DNA from: Baylisascaris procyonis
Lineage: Eukaryota; Nematoda; Chromadorea; Rhabditida; Ascarididae
DNA length: 64,000 nucleotides
Assembly: GCA_037389465.1 (NCBI GenBank)
Contig: JAZARR010000146.1
Location: 6,223,501-6,287,500 of the forward strand
Direction: 5' to 3'
Positions within the stretch are counted from its first letter, which is position 1; each line of letters starts with the position of its first letter. Position numbers and translations under genes: made by a program. Positions 52,401-64,000 of this stretch are shown here, one piece after another. Below the pieces are notes generated by a model. The model ran no database searches. It was given only the letters and a program-made list of their open reading frames with translations, and was not told where the DNA came from.

Positions 52401-53785
52401 AATATTTTATGAACGAAAAATTGAATAACTGGAGCAAAACAAAAATGAAAGAAAAGACACTCAATCAACGATGTAGAAAACTTTAAGTCGACCACCCTAA
52501 CCGTTGTTCCAAATGCATTCATATGAGTAACACAAAAATAATGTAATTTACAAAATTGAAACGTGCTTCCCAAAAAAAAAAAAAAAAGAACGAAAAAGAA
52601 CAGTGCATAACCTTTGGTAAATGTGACTTCAGAAGAGACGTTAGTGGCATCATCGATTAGCGGCTTTTCTAAATAAATCACTTCATATAGGCATATACAA
52701 AGTAATACTTTAGTCTTATAATATCTCTTCAACAAAGTTCATATATTCGTTCCGGACAAGTGGCAAAACTAAAATAAATGATGCATATAAGGGTAACGAA
52801 AATGTCCAAAATGAAGGGAAAATACGATAATTTTTTGCATGAAAAAAAAAGATTCTTAAAATATATGTTCTTTTTAATATTCAAAAATATCAGAATTGTT
52901 TAGAAAAAGGACAGTTGGAGGGGACGATGGAGGGAGGGTAAGTAGACGGGAGGAATGAACAGTTGACGTAACCAATGAAAATGAAACAACGACAAAATTC
53001 ACATGAAGGGGTTTAAACTTACTACGCCTCAAACACGCAGATCAAATAAGAAGGCACAACAAAATCCTCAAACCTTATTCGACCTTTACTCAATAAATGT
53101 TTCTTACAAAATACAGCTTTATTTTAGTTTTCATATAGCGATTTATAAATAAAAATTTATTAAGGATAGAGCCAAATCACGAGTTGAAAGGAACAAGAAA
53201 AGAGAGTAAAAGAAAGAAAAAGAATAGATATATGGTTATCATTTCCACATTCATAAAATACCTCAGAAATTTGCTTGATTATTTACTTATTGAAGATTCA
53301 TGTTTCATCTATTAGAATGAATAAAATATCACATTTCAATAGAAACAATCATGGTCATAGAGAAAAAATTGTTGGAATGCTTTCGAGTGTGAAATTCAAA
53401 TGCCCAATTCGAGCCACAATACCCCACAACAATAGTTTATATTTTCTCACTTAAATAACGCCTATTTATTTAGATGAAAGTAAATTAACACAAGCGCAAT
53501 GTTTAATGGAGAGGCGCCTACATAAGACTGTCGAGAATTACTTACGCGGGGTTAAGTCACCCCTTTCTTTCGTTTCCTCTCTAATTCAATAAACACCTCC
53601 GTTGCTTATTTCTATCACTCTTATCCCCTTCACCATTTTGCACAATATAATAATAAATATGCGTGTAATAAAAGCAAATGCTGGAGAATCACTATATAAT
53701 TGTTACCTGTTGCCGATGAAAGTGTGCCATTTATCACGAAAATAAAAACCACGAAGTGATAGATCGTCGACTTCACCTCACCCAT
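49474..53785 (-). CDS. tgn-38: TGN38/TGOLN2-like trans-Golgi network membrane protein (7 exons)
   Basis: Type I membrane protein expected to cycle between trans-Golgi network and plasma membrane. Exons on the minus strand: 53785-53707, 52668-52612, 52044-51944, 51153-51010, 50582-50424, 50141-50024, 49607-49474. They total 792 nt (263 residues plus stop), and all six junctions keep phase with GT..AG ends. Exon 1 starts at an ATG and encodes a hydrophobic signal peptide (residues about 1-24). The lumenal part (about 27-190) has seven or so N-x-S/T sequons. The span is about residues 194-212 (FIYYMIFFGILVAAVYVIV), followed by HNKKKIL. The tail carries EGRKPRG and YRRL (238-241), which matches the mammalian order span, HNKRKI, EGK, YQRL; YxxPhi is the known clathrin-adaptor retrieval signal. 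The lumenal domain is short and unlike any family member by sequence, as is usual. A TTTTTTAG acceptor 52 nt upstream of the ATG (exon side 53837) could be a trans-splice or 5'UTR acceptor. Assignment rests mainly on span plus tail. Confidence 0.85.
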
Positions 53786-53837
53786 TGGTAATGGCCATCC
53801 GTAACGGAATAAATAAAGCAAAATTGTAGGTTTGCAC

Positions 53838-56388
53838 CTAAAAAACTGGAATCTGACTCGAATCTCAATGCGATGCTCATAACAAATATTATTCAATTAA
53901 GTCGTCGTTTTTTGCACATTAAAATTAAAACCTCAACGGTATCATGTGAGCAGCAAACGGTGGGGTTAAATAAAGACTGAAATTTGTGGGTATAAGCTTA
54001 GTTACAGAGGTACGAGAGCAATGGAGACGAGTTGAATCTGCGAACAGTTGAGTGGAGATGAAGTATGTAGACAGCAGTATTCATATTGGTTGACCCAAGA
54101 ACTAAACCAGTGATCGTAAATCATGCAAATGAACTTCCCCAAAATTTCTTCCGTCATCGGTTTCCACTGATAGACAGACACACATAAATGCAACCATAAC
54201 GGCAAGTCAAGAAGTAAGGATCGAATTTTGCTCGTGTATTAGGGCAATCATCAGGTGATACGCTTGTAAAACAAGCACTTTCCTGTATTATTTCATACAG
54301 CATGTTTAGCTAATTGAAGGGAAATGATGATTATATGTAGTTGCAAATTATTCGTTCATTTTAGCATCCAACATTTGAATATGAAACCCTCACAACAGCT
54401 TTCATCGTAACAATGCCTAGTATCGTTGGCGGATATATTAGAATATTACTTGAGGCGCTTATCAGAGCAATTCGTATGATAGGTTGTGCAATATATTGTA
54501 ACTCATTAAGTACCAGTTAGTGATTAATGAGTTATAAAATCTGTGGAATAATGTCTATTGAAATGATCGAATCACTTGTGCAAATCTCTTATAAAAGATC
54601 CTTCCATTTTTTTGAGTGATCAGACCGATTGCAATGGGGAGGCAAATTTTCGGACACCTTTTGGGGTGATTGATTAACATAACAGATGATAGAGATATTC
54701 ATTTTATGTAACAAATACACCTATTGTAACAAATATTGTGACTCTAAATGTTCGAATTCTCGAGCTCAAACTCAAAACAATCGAACAAAAATTCATTAGA
54801 TGAAGTAAACGCGAATAAAATAGTACCACATAGAAAACTCTTGTTTTAAAATAATAAAATAACGAACGATGTTTAGAAAAAAAAAATTGTCACGTCAGAA
54901 AACATCGAAAAATCGTAATGAAAATTGCCGTGTTAAAATGAAAATTATTTTGCTCCAATTTGCAGCATATTTCCGGTTCAGATCTATTTTTTTCCACTCT
55001 TTGCTTCTAGAAAATTAGTACTGGAAAGACAAATCTTAAAAAACAATATTGGATGCTATATCAGATGTAAACAATCATTCAAAAAATAAGGTTGCAACAC
55101 TATACTAAACTTTTTTAGTGTCAATTCAATTGCCACTTTTCACTCGCATCAGATTCACTAAATCTCAATTCACTCATCGATGGTATCGTAGAGAGTGATT
55201 TCAATTTAATTCTCAAAGCAGTAGAGAAGTTTGATGGATCGATGATCACATAACGATGGATGAGAACAAAGCATGAACGGCCAATATTCGAAAAGCTCAA
55301 CGAAATCTGAAGTAGCTAGACGAATGATTAAATTTAATAAGATATAGCACTTTGAATCAGGTGAATGCTATGAGCTGCCTGTTTTTATTCACTTCAGCAC
55401 CTACAACATTTCTAAATCGAAGTTCGAGACCACCCACTACATGCACAACTTCATGCGAGCGAGCACTTTAGGTGACATGAACCACTTCTAGCCATTTCTA
55501 GCAGAAATCAGTCTAACTTCCTTCCGTCTCCCTGCTTCAGGCAATCTTTCAACCTGCAGCGCTTCCCTTTATTCCACCCTTCACCCCTCCACCCCCTCCC
55601 CCCCTCCACTCACTCTCCTCCTCCTTGGAACATATAGAAAACTAAGGAATATGTAATCAAGGAGCTAGTGGTTCTATTGCTGCAATGAAATTAGCGCTAC
55701 AAGGTTGCACACTCATCCCACATGGATAGTTGCATACGCCGACACGCTAACGAACAATCCGTATAATTTAACTGCTTCGAACATTCTATATTTAACCATC
55801 GATCCATTGCTTAATCTTATATTTATAGTTACATCCATTGTGAACAGAGGCTAAATTGTGCTCATGTTCGCACCAAAAAAAAAAAGCGCAATACCACCAT
55901 AATTTGCATTGCTTTCGAGGCATTATCATTTATGCAATAATGCATCTAGTTTCTTTTCCGGAAATAATTTATGCTCGATAGTAATGTCTTTCATTTTTTT
56001 TTTTTGTTGAGCGCGGAACGGTTGGATTATTGTTTTAGTGGATTACTGCTGTAACAGTGTTATTGAACTATCGAAATATAGACTGATAGAGAAACTCCGA
56101 ATAAACCGTAGATTTGAATTGAATGCAAAATTGAGTGATAACTTACATTTCCGTTCTTGTTGCGTTAATAGGATCTTTGTTCAATTTCATTTCGTTCGTC
56201 GGCATTAACTCTACCTTGCTATACATCATACATCAAAGTACCTCGAAAATGCGGCATAGGTTTTGCTGTTTTGTTGTCATCAAATCTCTTGGTTCAAATC
56301 AACACAACAATTTATACGTGTGCAATATTACAGAATGTATGTTTTGCAAGTTTCAATCTGTTGTGGTCATAATTGTGCTAAAGTATAT
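53838..56388. promoter_or_regulatory. Shared intergenic region of the divergent TGN38-like and WBP11 genes
   Basis: About 2.5 kb between the two putative 5' acceptors. It contains a pyrimidine-rich block at about 55500-55630 and a short GC-richer GAGCGCGGAACGG patch at about 56009. No TATA-like element is obvious at either start, which is usual where 5' ends are trans-spliced. Confidence 0.4.
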
Positions 56389-56396
56389 AATTTCAG
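56389..56396 (+). promoter_or_regulatory. Splice acceptor just upstream of the WBP11 start
   Basis: AATTTCAG lies 12 nt before the WBP11 ATG. In nematodes such a site so close to the start codon is commonly a spliced-leader trans-splice acceptor; it could equally close a 5'UTR intron. Only RNA evidence would decide. Confidence 0.45.
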
Positions 56397-56408
56397 TAAA
56401 AGTCGAAA

Positions 56409-59400
56409 ATGGGACGTAGACCTGGAAGCACAACGAAATCTGGCCGCTTTATGAATCCGGCGGATCAGGAAAGGAAAAGTATGAGGCAAAAAGAGTTGAA
56501 AAGGAACAAAAAGCAGCGAACTATGGTAAGGCATGCGATCCTGAAAAGCAAAGATGTTGACGAAATAATCGAGAATCTTAAGCGTCTTGACGAACAAGGT
56601 GAATGCTGTATTTTTTTTTTTTTTTTACACCTCAAGCATCTGACTGCAATTGGAACACTTTGGAATGTATGTGGTCCTTTATGAATATGAGTTATTATGG
56701 TATAACGATTATTTCTATTCCCATAAAACATTTCTTCTTGCAGTGCTTATAGTTACTGATAAAAGTTGAGCAATAAAACAACTACCCAAAACTTGAGTTA
56801 ACCCGTATGGCCTTTAAGATAAATTCAAATGAGCCCATTGCTTTCAAGAGGTCAGCGATTTGGCACTGTGAATAGAAACGTTTCGTACTATGTAGGATTG
56901 AGATTTGGTGCATCTGTCCTATACTTGGACACCAGCTTAGCGTTCATACTGACGCTGAAATTCGTTGATTTTAAATGACAAGTTCGAGATGCAGCTTCAG
57001 CTTTATCAAAGATTCAAGCATTTTCTCATAGAGCCATGTTCCTATCATCGCAAATTCGATTCTCGTCTATGAACAAAAAATTTCACCCAAATTTTTATGA
57101 AATTAGCCAATAGACTTCTTATAGTAATCTTCCTTTTAGAGTTCATTTTCTTCAATGAAAGAGCAATCGGAAGCTAAATGATGGGTTTAATAGATTAATG
57201 GATAGTATCAACCGATGTGAAACGTTATTGAAATCAAATGAGCATAAAACGATGCCACTAATTGTTCTTTTTATTTGCTTCCATAACGAAGCGCTCGGAT
57301 ACAGACTCCTTTGGCGTTGAGGATTTATAAAATCCATATTTCAATAGTAAGGAAAACCCCATAAGGGGGTGAAAATAGATGGCTTAACTGATGCGGTTGC
57401 AAAGCTCATATATAAAGTGTCGATAATCCCCTGTATGCACATCCACACTTATTCGATCCCTTCCCCCTCCCTCTTTCTGCTTCCTCCTCGTACAGCAGAA
57501 CTAGTTTCAAGCATTTCCACTTTAATAATTTTATTTCATATGCCCTATTCTACTGCTGATTTCACATAGATATACTCACTATGCATCAGTGCTTAATCTA
57601 TAATCAATTATATTAAGCGGAAGAACTAGGTTTAATTTTGATCATTAATAATAATAAATTTCAGAGTTGGATATTCACGTGGAACATCATAGCAAATATG
57701 TGTTCAATGAGAAACGTGCAAAACTCAAACAAACTTTCAATGAAGTAATGAATCTATATAAACAGGAAAAACGTGATGATAAAATTAAAGAATTACTTGA
57801 GAAGATGGAAAGTTACGATGCGGAAAGGGCACGAAAAATTCAACTATATAGTAAGTGATTTTTATTTTTATTTTGTAAAACTCTAAAATATATAATAGTT
57901 GAGTTGTTTTATATCTATACTATAGTAATGAAAGCTTTACGCTATATAATAATGCTATTGATAGAAAACGCTTTACCTTTTACAGTAAATTTAATTTGTT
58001 TGAAGGGAATCTGTGATATTTGAGCTTATTGCTCTTTTTCGAACGTTCTTAACGCTTATTGCTCTTATTATTTTTCTATTTTAAGTTGGGTATTGCTGCT
58101 TCAGTTATACTGTAGCTTATATCTTCGCGTACTGCCACGTAAAACAATTAGGAATATGAGCAAAAGAATGAAGAATTGTATTGTGTTGTTATGGGCAAGA
58201 AGATGGAGGCACGATAAAATTCAGATAATTTTAAGTCGTTTCGGTTTTTTTTTTTTCTTATTTAATAAAATGGACGTATTGTTTGTGCAGAATGATCGCA
58301 CAAATATTTTAATTTTAGATGCACAGCGTTTTTCATTGGAAACGAATCCGGTGGAAATCCCATTGCCAGATGGGAGTTCAGTGCCGAACGCTGCGATGAC
58401 TCCTGTAGCGCCATCGATTCCAGCTCATTATTTAATGCCACAGGCTCGAGCCGGAATTCTGAAACACACAAATTCGACAGAACATGAAGGGGATGATCGT
58501 GGTGAACCCCCTGGTCCCCCGGTTGGGTTACCTCCACTTTTGAAAACAGATGAAGACTATGAGGTGTCAACATCCAAAAGGAAGGTACGCTTCGGGGAAA
58601 GCGAAACGAAGGTCATTATCGATGAATTTCCTTCGAATCCTGACGACGACTATGGACCCGTCGATAGTATGCCTCCACATTTGCATTTTACTCATCATCA
58701 CTCGTACTAACGTTTTTCCTGACCGTAATATAGGGTTTTTTCCGATAGTCGAGAAATTAAGAACATGAGTTTGAGGTGAGCCTCTTTAAGTTTCGAAAGA
58801 AGTTCGAGAGTGAGTTGACATTCTCGACCTGTGCAGGACATGGATCTTAGTTATTGTTGCTCTGCCACTGTATAGAATTCAGATGACACCTAACGGGAAC
58901 TTATGCCTTTCTAGCTCGAGAAAATTGTTTAAGCAGAAAAGCGATTAGAGGAGTATCGAAGTCAGTTTGCTTACTCTACTCTTAGACATCGATCTAATTG
59001 GTTCGTTGAGATATTCCCTACGGTGACAGATATTTATTGTTACGTTTATTTGTGTTCGGCTATTAAGAACGCTACATAAGAAATATTGTAACAATGATGG
59101 TTATAATCAAAACGAAGTTGTGAACCTAATAGTTATGGTGTAAATGCTAAACGATCTTCCATCGTATTTAAAGTGGTTTCGGTGCTTGAGATTATCCTTT
59201 TCTTATTGCATATACAGAAGGAAAACGCCACTAAAATCGGTCATCTTTTAGGGAAATGATAAAATTTTGAATTATTTTATGAAGACATTTTGTGGCGATT
59301 CATATTTTATTCTGGAAGTTCATGCGATTCTCTATCTATATAAATCAGAATTTATTCAATTATTTGCATATATCATCCACCACTCTGAAAAAAATTCATA

Positions 59401-61322
59401 TTGAAATATACTGAAACAGTGATCGACGCCTAGCCATCTCGTACTATTTCGTATATGCATTTCGTAGCTCCAGAATAGTTGCAAGGCCAGTATGGTTTTA
59501 TTTCTATATAGGTTAGCAGTGATACGGTGGAGGAGAAAGAATTAACCCCACTGAAATTAGTGCTAGCCTCATTGGTGCGGCTAATACTAATTCTAATTGA
59601 TCCATGAGGTGGTATAGGAACAAGAACTTCATCAGTCGAACTTGTACATAATTATGATGAGAAACTTTTTTTTAGTACCAACAGAAGTTATGGAACAAGA
59701 GAGTGACAATTTGGGACATGTTGGGATGCTTGCGCCGCCGATTCCACAGCAACCGTTGGTGCGGGCACCACCACTACCTCCGAACATGCTTCCACCACCA
59801 CCACGACTTCCATTACGTATGCCCCCACCTCCTCCCAATTTTCGTAAGTGATTATTTTCCATTTTTATCGTCGTTTTTATTGGGACGTTGATGTTATATT
59901 TGTTATGTTTTATCACTCTCACACTGATTGACTTATACATCCATCGTAAAAGAGTGCAGTTGTTAAGCAAACGACTGCTCACTTATCACCATAAGGGACT
60001 AAATCTCTTGCATAAGCTGCAAAGTTACGGTATTGATGATTATCCATGGTAAAATCACTTAGGTCTTTCTGTAGCAAGCATCTTGTAAAATTTCGTGAAT
60101 CATTATTGATCAAGTCTTGAAAGTTTTATATCTTTCTGTAGTATTGCATTGTATTGGCTTGCTGATTTCATCTGAAGTCTGTAGACCTTATGGTACACAC
60201 ATATTTTATATATCGAGTTTCATGAATATGTTCATTCGCAGGTAACGATTGTGAGGAGCTAAAAGAAATGCATTGTTTAAATAGTGTGTTATTATGTAGT
60301 TAATGCTTTCGAAACGGAGGTACCGGAAGTGCATCGAGTACAGACAACGTACACAGTGATTAAGCATTTTAGCCATTCTGCCATTTGTTTACAAATCTTT
60401 CATCTTTCCCGAATTATTTTTGAGTTCTTTCGATAATTTTGGTACTATTTTGTATTAGAGTTTCACTTACATTACCCACTTATTCCGCATTGTTCCGCTA
60501 TTTCAATATGTCTTCCATTCTTCGTTCTCACTGCTGCTATTTCTTGTACAATATTTCGCACTCTTACAGCACGTATGCCCGGTTCAGGGTACGGGCGAAC
60601 AACAGCAGGCGAATCAGTCATATCTGCAGCGCCAGTAGTACGTCGGCCAACCGACGCAGCTGCCGAGGCGAACGATGATGCCGAGGCAACCATTTCAGCT
60701 GAGCCTAAACTTAGGGATCTCACGAAAGAGGTCACCAGATTTGTGCCGTCCTCACTCCGCACCAATCGTAATAGAATTCAACCAAAACGTCCCATAAACA
60801 AGTAAGTGTTGTTTGTTAACAACGATTATACGAGTTTAATGCTATCTTTGATTATACAGCAGAATTAGGTGTTTCATTTATTTGCGAATATATTTTTTCC
60901 TCTTTGCTCCAGTGATATATCGGTCTCTAGTTTTGAGAAAAGCGCCTCTCTTTATTTCTTACTAGAATATGAAGAAATTTCATTTCGTTAGTTATTGTTT
61001 TGCTCGATAATATGACCTATCATTCCTTCTCTTTCCTTTTCCCAACTTAGGTTTAAAAAGCTTCGAGGATTATTTATGAAAAATATCGAAGATTCTCAAA
61101 AACTGTTTATGTGAAGTGCTCTTAATAATGCAATGGAATGGATATTTAAGATCTATTCGAGTATTGTTATGATAAAATTGTTGTCTATATGAAATGAATT
61201 AATCTATTATTTATAGATACAGCGTGATGGGTGTACAAGTTGAATCGGCGCAGCGAAAAGAAGCAAAAGATACGGATGAGGCATATGCTGATTTCATGAA
61301 AGAAGTTTCTTCGTTGCTATAA
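56409..61322 (+). CDS. WBP11: WBP11 (Npw38BP/SIPP1) homologue, pre-mRNA splicing factor (6 exons)
   Basis: Nuclear spliceosome-associated protein; the family binds WW domains through proline-rich motifs and regulates PP1. Exons: 56409-56598, 57665-57850, 58319-58666, 59676-59843, 60570-60801, 61217-61322. They total 1230 nt (409 residues plus stop), and all phases agree. Residues 1-63 (MGRRPGSTTKSGRFMNP...) match the family N-terminus closely. Residues 64-126 continue the conserved coiled coil, ending NAQ before EIPLPD, as in human NAQ...SIPLPD. Residues about 160-240 contain AGILKHT, EPPGPPVGLPP and KRKVRFGE. Residues 242-297 form the proline-rich block (PPPPRLPLRMPPPPP). The C-terminus has ATISAEPKL...EVTRFVPSSLR and AYADFMKEVSSLL, both family signatures. 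It is much shorter than human WBP11 (641 residues): the long acidic middle and most Pro/Gly repeats are missing. Exon 3 end and intron 3 are the least certain parts. Confidence 0.93.
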
Positions 61323-64000
61323 TTTTTTGAATATTTATGCTCCATTTTTCTTTGATTTATCTCCTCAATTTTTTTTTATTTTTATTGTTGATTGTATTTG
61401 AAGCTTTTAGAATACGAAATGTTTTCAATGTGGTCGCATTCGCAGAAAATGATTTGATTATCATTTCTTGTATTTCGTTAACTTTATTCTACACAAAAAT
61501 TGATCGTATTTTTTTGGAAGCATCCATTTTTAAGTTCACCTGCTAGGGTAATTCCACTTGACCTACACAACTTTAATGTCATGGCCATGGCGTTACTGAT
61601 AGTAGAAAGAAGGGGCTAGTGACGAAGAGGATGATGTCTTATACCGGAAAGAATAATTACAAATTATAATCAGAGAAATTATATTGAGTTAGCGCAGAAG
61701 TTCCTGTTCCTGACTCTTGTTTAAAAGATCCCGCTCAGGTCATTCATCAGTATCCCATTTTAAAGTCTTATGCATATTTTTTTCCCTTATAATATAAGGT
61801 AGGGCAGCCAGCTATAGATTAAGCGAGAATAGTGTGCTATGCAAGATAAATTAAATGAGGTCAAGAGCATTTAGGCACATCACATAACTGCCCAGCATGT
61901 GTCGTGAGGCCAGCTTGAGACAGAATCGGGAGGGTAAAAGAAGGGTTGATGTGCTCACTTATTCATTCCTGCTTCTAGACTGTTCTTAAGGCAGAGTGGG
62001 TCTGGGGGTAGCAGTTGGAGTGCGCGAGGTGATTGGAGGTAGTGTGGAGTTCGACTGTGGGATCGTACCTGCGATGCAAGCTACCCTAATGTCCCTTCTT
62101 GTTTCTCACCTTATTATACAAGTGTGATAAACTGTTCACCCATACACCTATGTTGCCTAGCAATTCAATGGAACGCACCTTGAAAGAGGTGCAGATCCTC
62201 AAAGAGTGGCTGTTGAGCATCTATGAGAGGAACAAATACAGTTCTTTGTTTATTCGTAAAATGTCAAGTCTCTACTGCCACGTCTTTCTTCCACATATCC
62301 TACTAAGTCCCATGGTTCTGGTCATCTATTTGACCACCGAACAGGAAGAAGGCTGTTGACTGCAGATGAAAGATGGGAACGATGGTCTAGACATGCGGTG
62401 GCAAAGTGGTCAACAAATAACTTCAGAGTGGCCCATGAGTTAAGGGCAATTTTGTTAACGGGTTGGACGAGATGCACTGATGGTGGGAGTGGTACGGATT
62501 TTGTTAAATGTTAAGCATTTTTGTTCCATTGTTTTTGGCCACATAACTTTGCGATCCCTGTCCACTTCCTTCGCCGTTTCGAAGTAATGGCGGTGATCTA
62601 GTACCCCTTTGCCCCTCCTGATACCTAGTACATTACATGGATTTGCATTGCTAATATAGTCCTCAAATGACACGAGTCTGTGGTGTTTATCCGCTTTCAA
62701 ACCGAATCTAGTTATGGGGTGACACATATAAGGTGCTTTTGCGTACTGCGAAGGTTAGGATGGGAGGTCGACAAAGAGTAATACTGCATTACATGATGGT
62801 AAAGTGTTCCGCATCTTGTTCAGTGTTAATGCAAAAGTAGCGGTATAGCTTTAAAAGTGCCTCATAGTTTTGAATTTTTTTTTTTTCAAAATTTAAAGGG
62901 ATTTAAAAAAGGGGAAGGTGAATTCCACAAAAAAATTAAAAAATATGAACAACGAAATTCAGGCAGCAAGGAACTTCACAAGAAAGAGAAATGAAAAAAT
63001 GTGCCCAATTTTCTTCAAATGAAAGTAGCGATTGAATTCAGAGTGTAGGTGATCAATGAATCAAAAGTATTCTCTATCACTCGTATTGTGGCAATGATAG
63101 GCACATTAGGAAGTGTTTCTTCGATCGAATCAAATATATAGCAGTGATGGGCGCGATAGTTCAAACCGGGTTGAGATTCCCTTCCGGAAAAATACCGGTG
63201 TCGTCCAAAACATTTCACTTTACTCTCCATTTTAATATTGATTTACCGATAAATCATTAAGGCAATGCGAAATTTTCGAAAACATTTAAAAATATATTTT
63301 AATATATTTTCAAGTGCTCTTTTATTTCGTATGTATTTCATATATAGCAATAGAACTTGGGCATTTATTTTATTCTCATATTCCACTCTGCTTCATTGCA
63401 ATCTTTTTTTTTTTTTTTTTTGTTCTTCTATGAATAAAAATTATTCTCTCTCTTCTTTCATATCAAAATCTACACAATTAGCAGCATGCAACAATCGCTG
63501 TGCAGTTTTGGCAATCTATTGCTTCGATCATTCAATAAAGTGAAAACGATATGACCTAATCTTCCAGGTGATCGAATATTTGAAAATATTTATCACTTTA
63601 GCGATAGTTTAATTATATAATTTAGAGAAGTGATATAGTGGTAAAATATTTGCTGCAACTTTACCACTAACTCCAACCCAATCCGTGATGGGTTGAATTA
63701 TTTTTTTTAGGAATCTTTGTTTATAGCTTGTAGAAATTTGCATATAAGGTTGTAGATAGTTGTATCAAAAGGTGCGCATTCCACACCGGAAATTTACATA
63801 ATGTAGTTGTATTTTAGAACGTTTTTAAGTGTTGATTATTGCATACCATGGATATTATATATTCCTTTATCAAACAATAAGAACCAAAAAAAAAAAAAAA
63901 AAAAATTTCATTCTTGTGAATAAGCATCGATTGAATGCCACTAGTATCTTTCGTACATGAAACTTCTACCTAAAAAATCTCTTTGTTTAGCCAGGTTGTA
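61323..64000. other. Downstream of WBP11; no supported gene
   Basis: Contains the tRNA-like segment and short frames (62099-62359 +, 62727-62455 -, 63230-63015 -) without recognisable content. No AATAAA lies close to the WBP11 stop. Confidence 0.45.
61995..62070 (+). repeat. tRNA-like segment, possible SINE head
   Basis: TAGCAGTTGGAG (62009) resembles a pol III A box lacking two bases, and AGTTCGACTGT (62049) resembles a B box, 40 bases apart. No cloverleaf with paired acceptor stem forms, so this is not a tRNA gene. Confidence 0.25.

Noticed and set aside
58093..58318. N-terminal part of the 205-codon frame containing WBP11 exon 3
   Set aside because: It is intron sequence read through; the TTTTAG acceptor at 58318 keeps phase and restores the conserved NAQ...IPLPD alignment.
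62099..62727. Open frames on both strands (86 codons +, 90 codons -)
   Set aside because: They do not resemble transposase, reverse transcriptase or any host family I know, and have no splice support.
63015..63230. 71-codon minus ATG frame
   Set aside because: No recognisable motif or splice context; chance frame likely.
1..64000. A novel multi-gene system, CRISPR array, prophage or complete mobile element
   Set aside because: Nothing on either strand shows repeated spacer units, integrase or transposase domains, or linked genes that suggest one; the window is ordinary gene-poor eukaryotic sequence.

Overview
This is a window of eukaryotic, AT-rich, gene-poor DNA. Long open frames are absent, and the coding sequence I can support is broken into short exons with GT..AG introns and TTTCAG/TTTTAG-type acceptors. 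The splice style, compact proteins and a TGN38-type gene suggest a nematode, possibly parasitic. That is an inference, because no rRNA, tRNA or spliced-leader gene is present to confirm it.

Two genes are recognised with good confidence, and both rebuild with every exon phase agreeing. On the minus strand, 53785 down to 49474 is a seven-exon, 263-residue type I membrane protein of the TGN38/TGOLN2 family, with a signal peptide, a glycosylation-rich lumenal part, one membrane span and a YRRL sorting motif. On the plus strand, 56409 to 61322 is a six-exon, 409-residue homologue of the splicing factor WBP11 (Npw38BP). The two lie head to head across about 2.6 kb.

A third plus-strand gene, exons 35486 to 41367, is well supported by splice phase but not recognised. 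It encodes an acidic, Ser/Thr-rich, probably disordered C-terminal region. Two exon-like segments far upstream (15060-15142 and 18211-18320) join it in phase, so the gene may span 26 kb or more. A short alternative first exon may sit at 29851.

The rest is weaker. There is a possible small-exon gene end at 8816-10893, several isolated exon-like islands in GC-richer patches (19928, 22067, 23397), two minus-strand ATG frames near 7 kb (one with a signal-peptide-like start), and minus-strand exon candidates at 43.8-46.3 kb. In these GC-richer patches more than one frame is often open, so they are reported as candidates only.

The background holds microsatellites ((TA)n, (CT)n, (GA)n, TTAAA repeats), many poly-A/T runs, a recurring class of G/C homopolymer tracts, two small tandem duplications, one short dispersed repeat and one tRNA-like (SINE-like) segment. 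I found no intact transposon, CRISPR array, viral gene or recognisable new multi-gene system.
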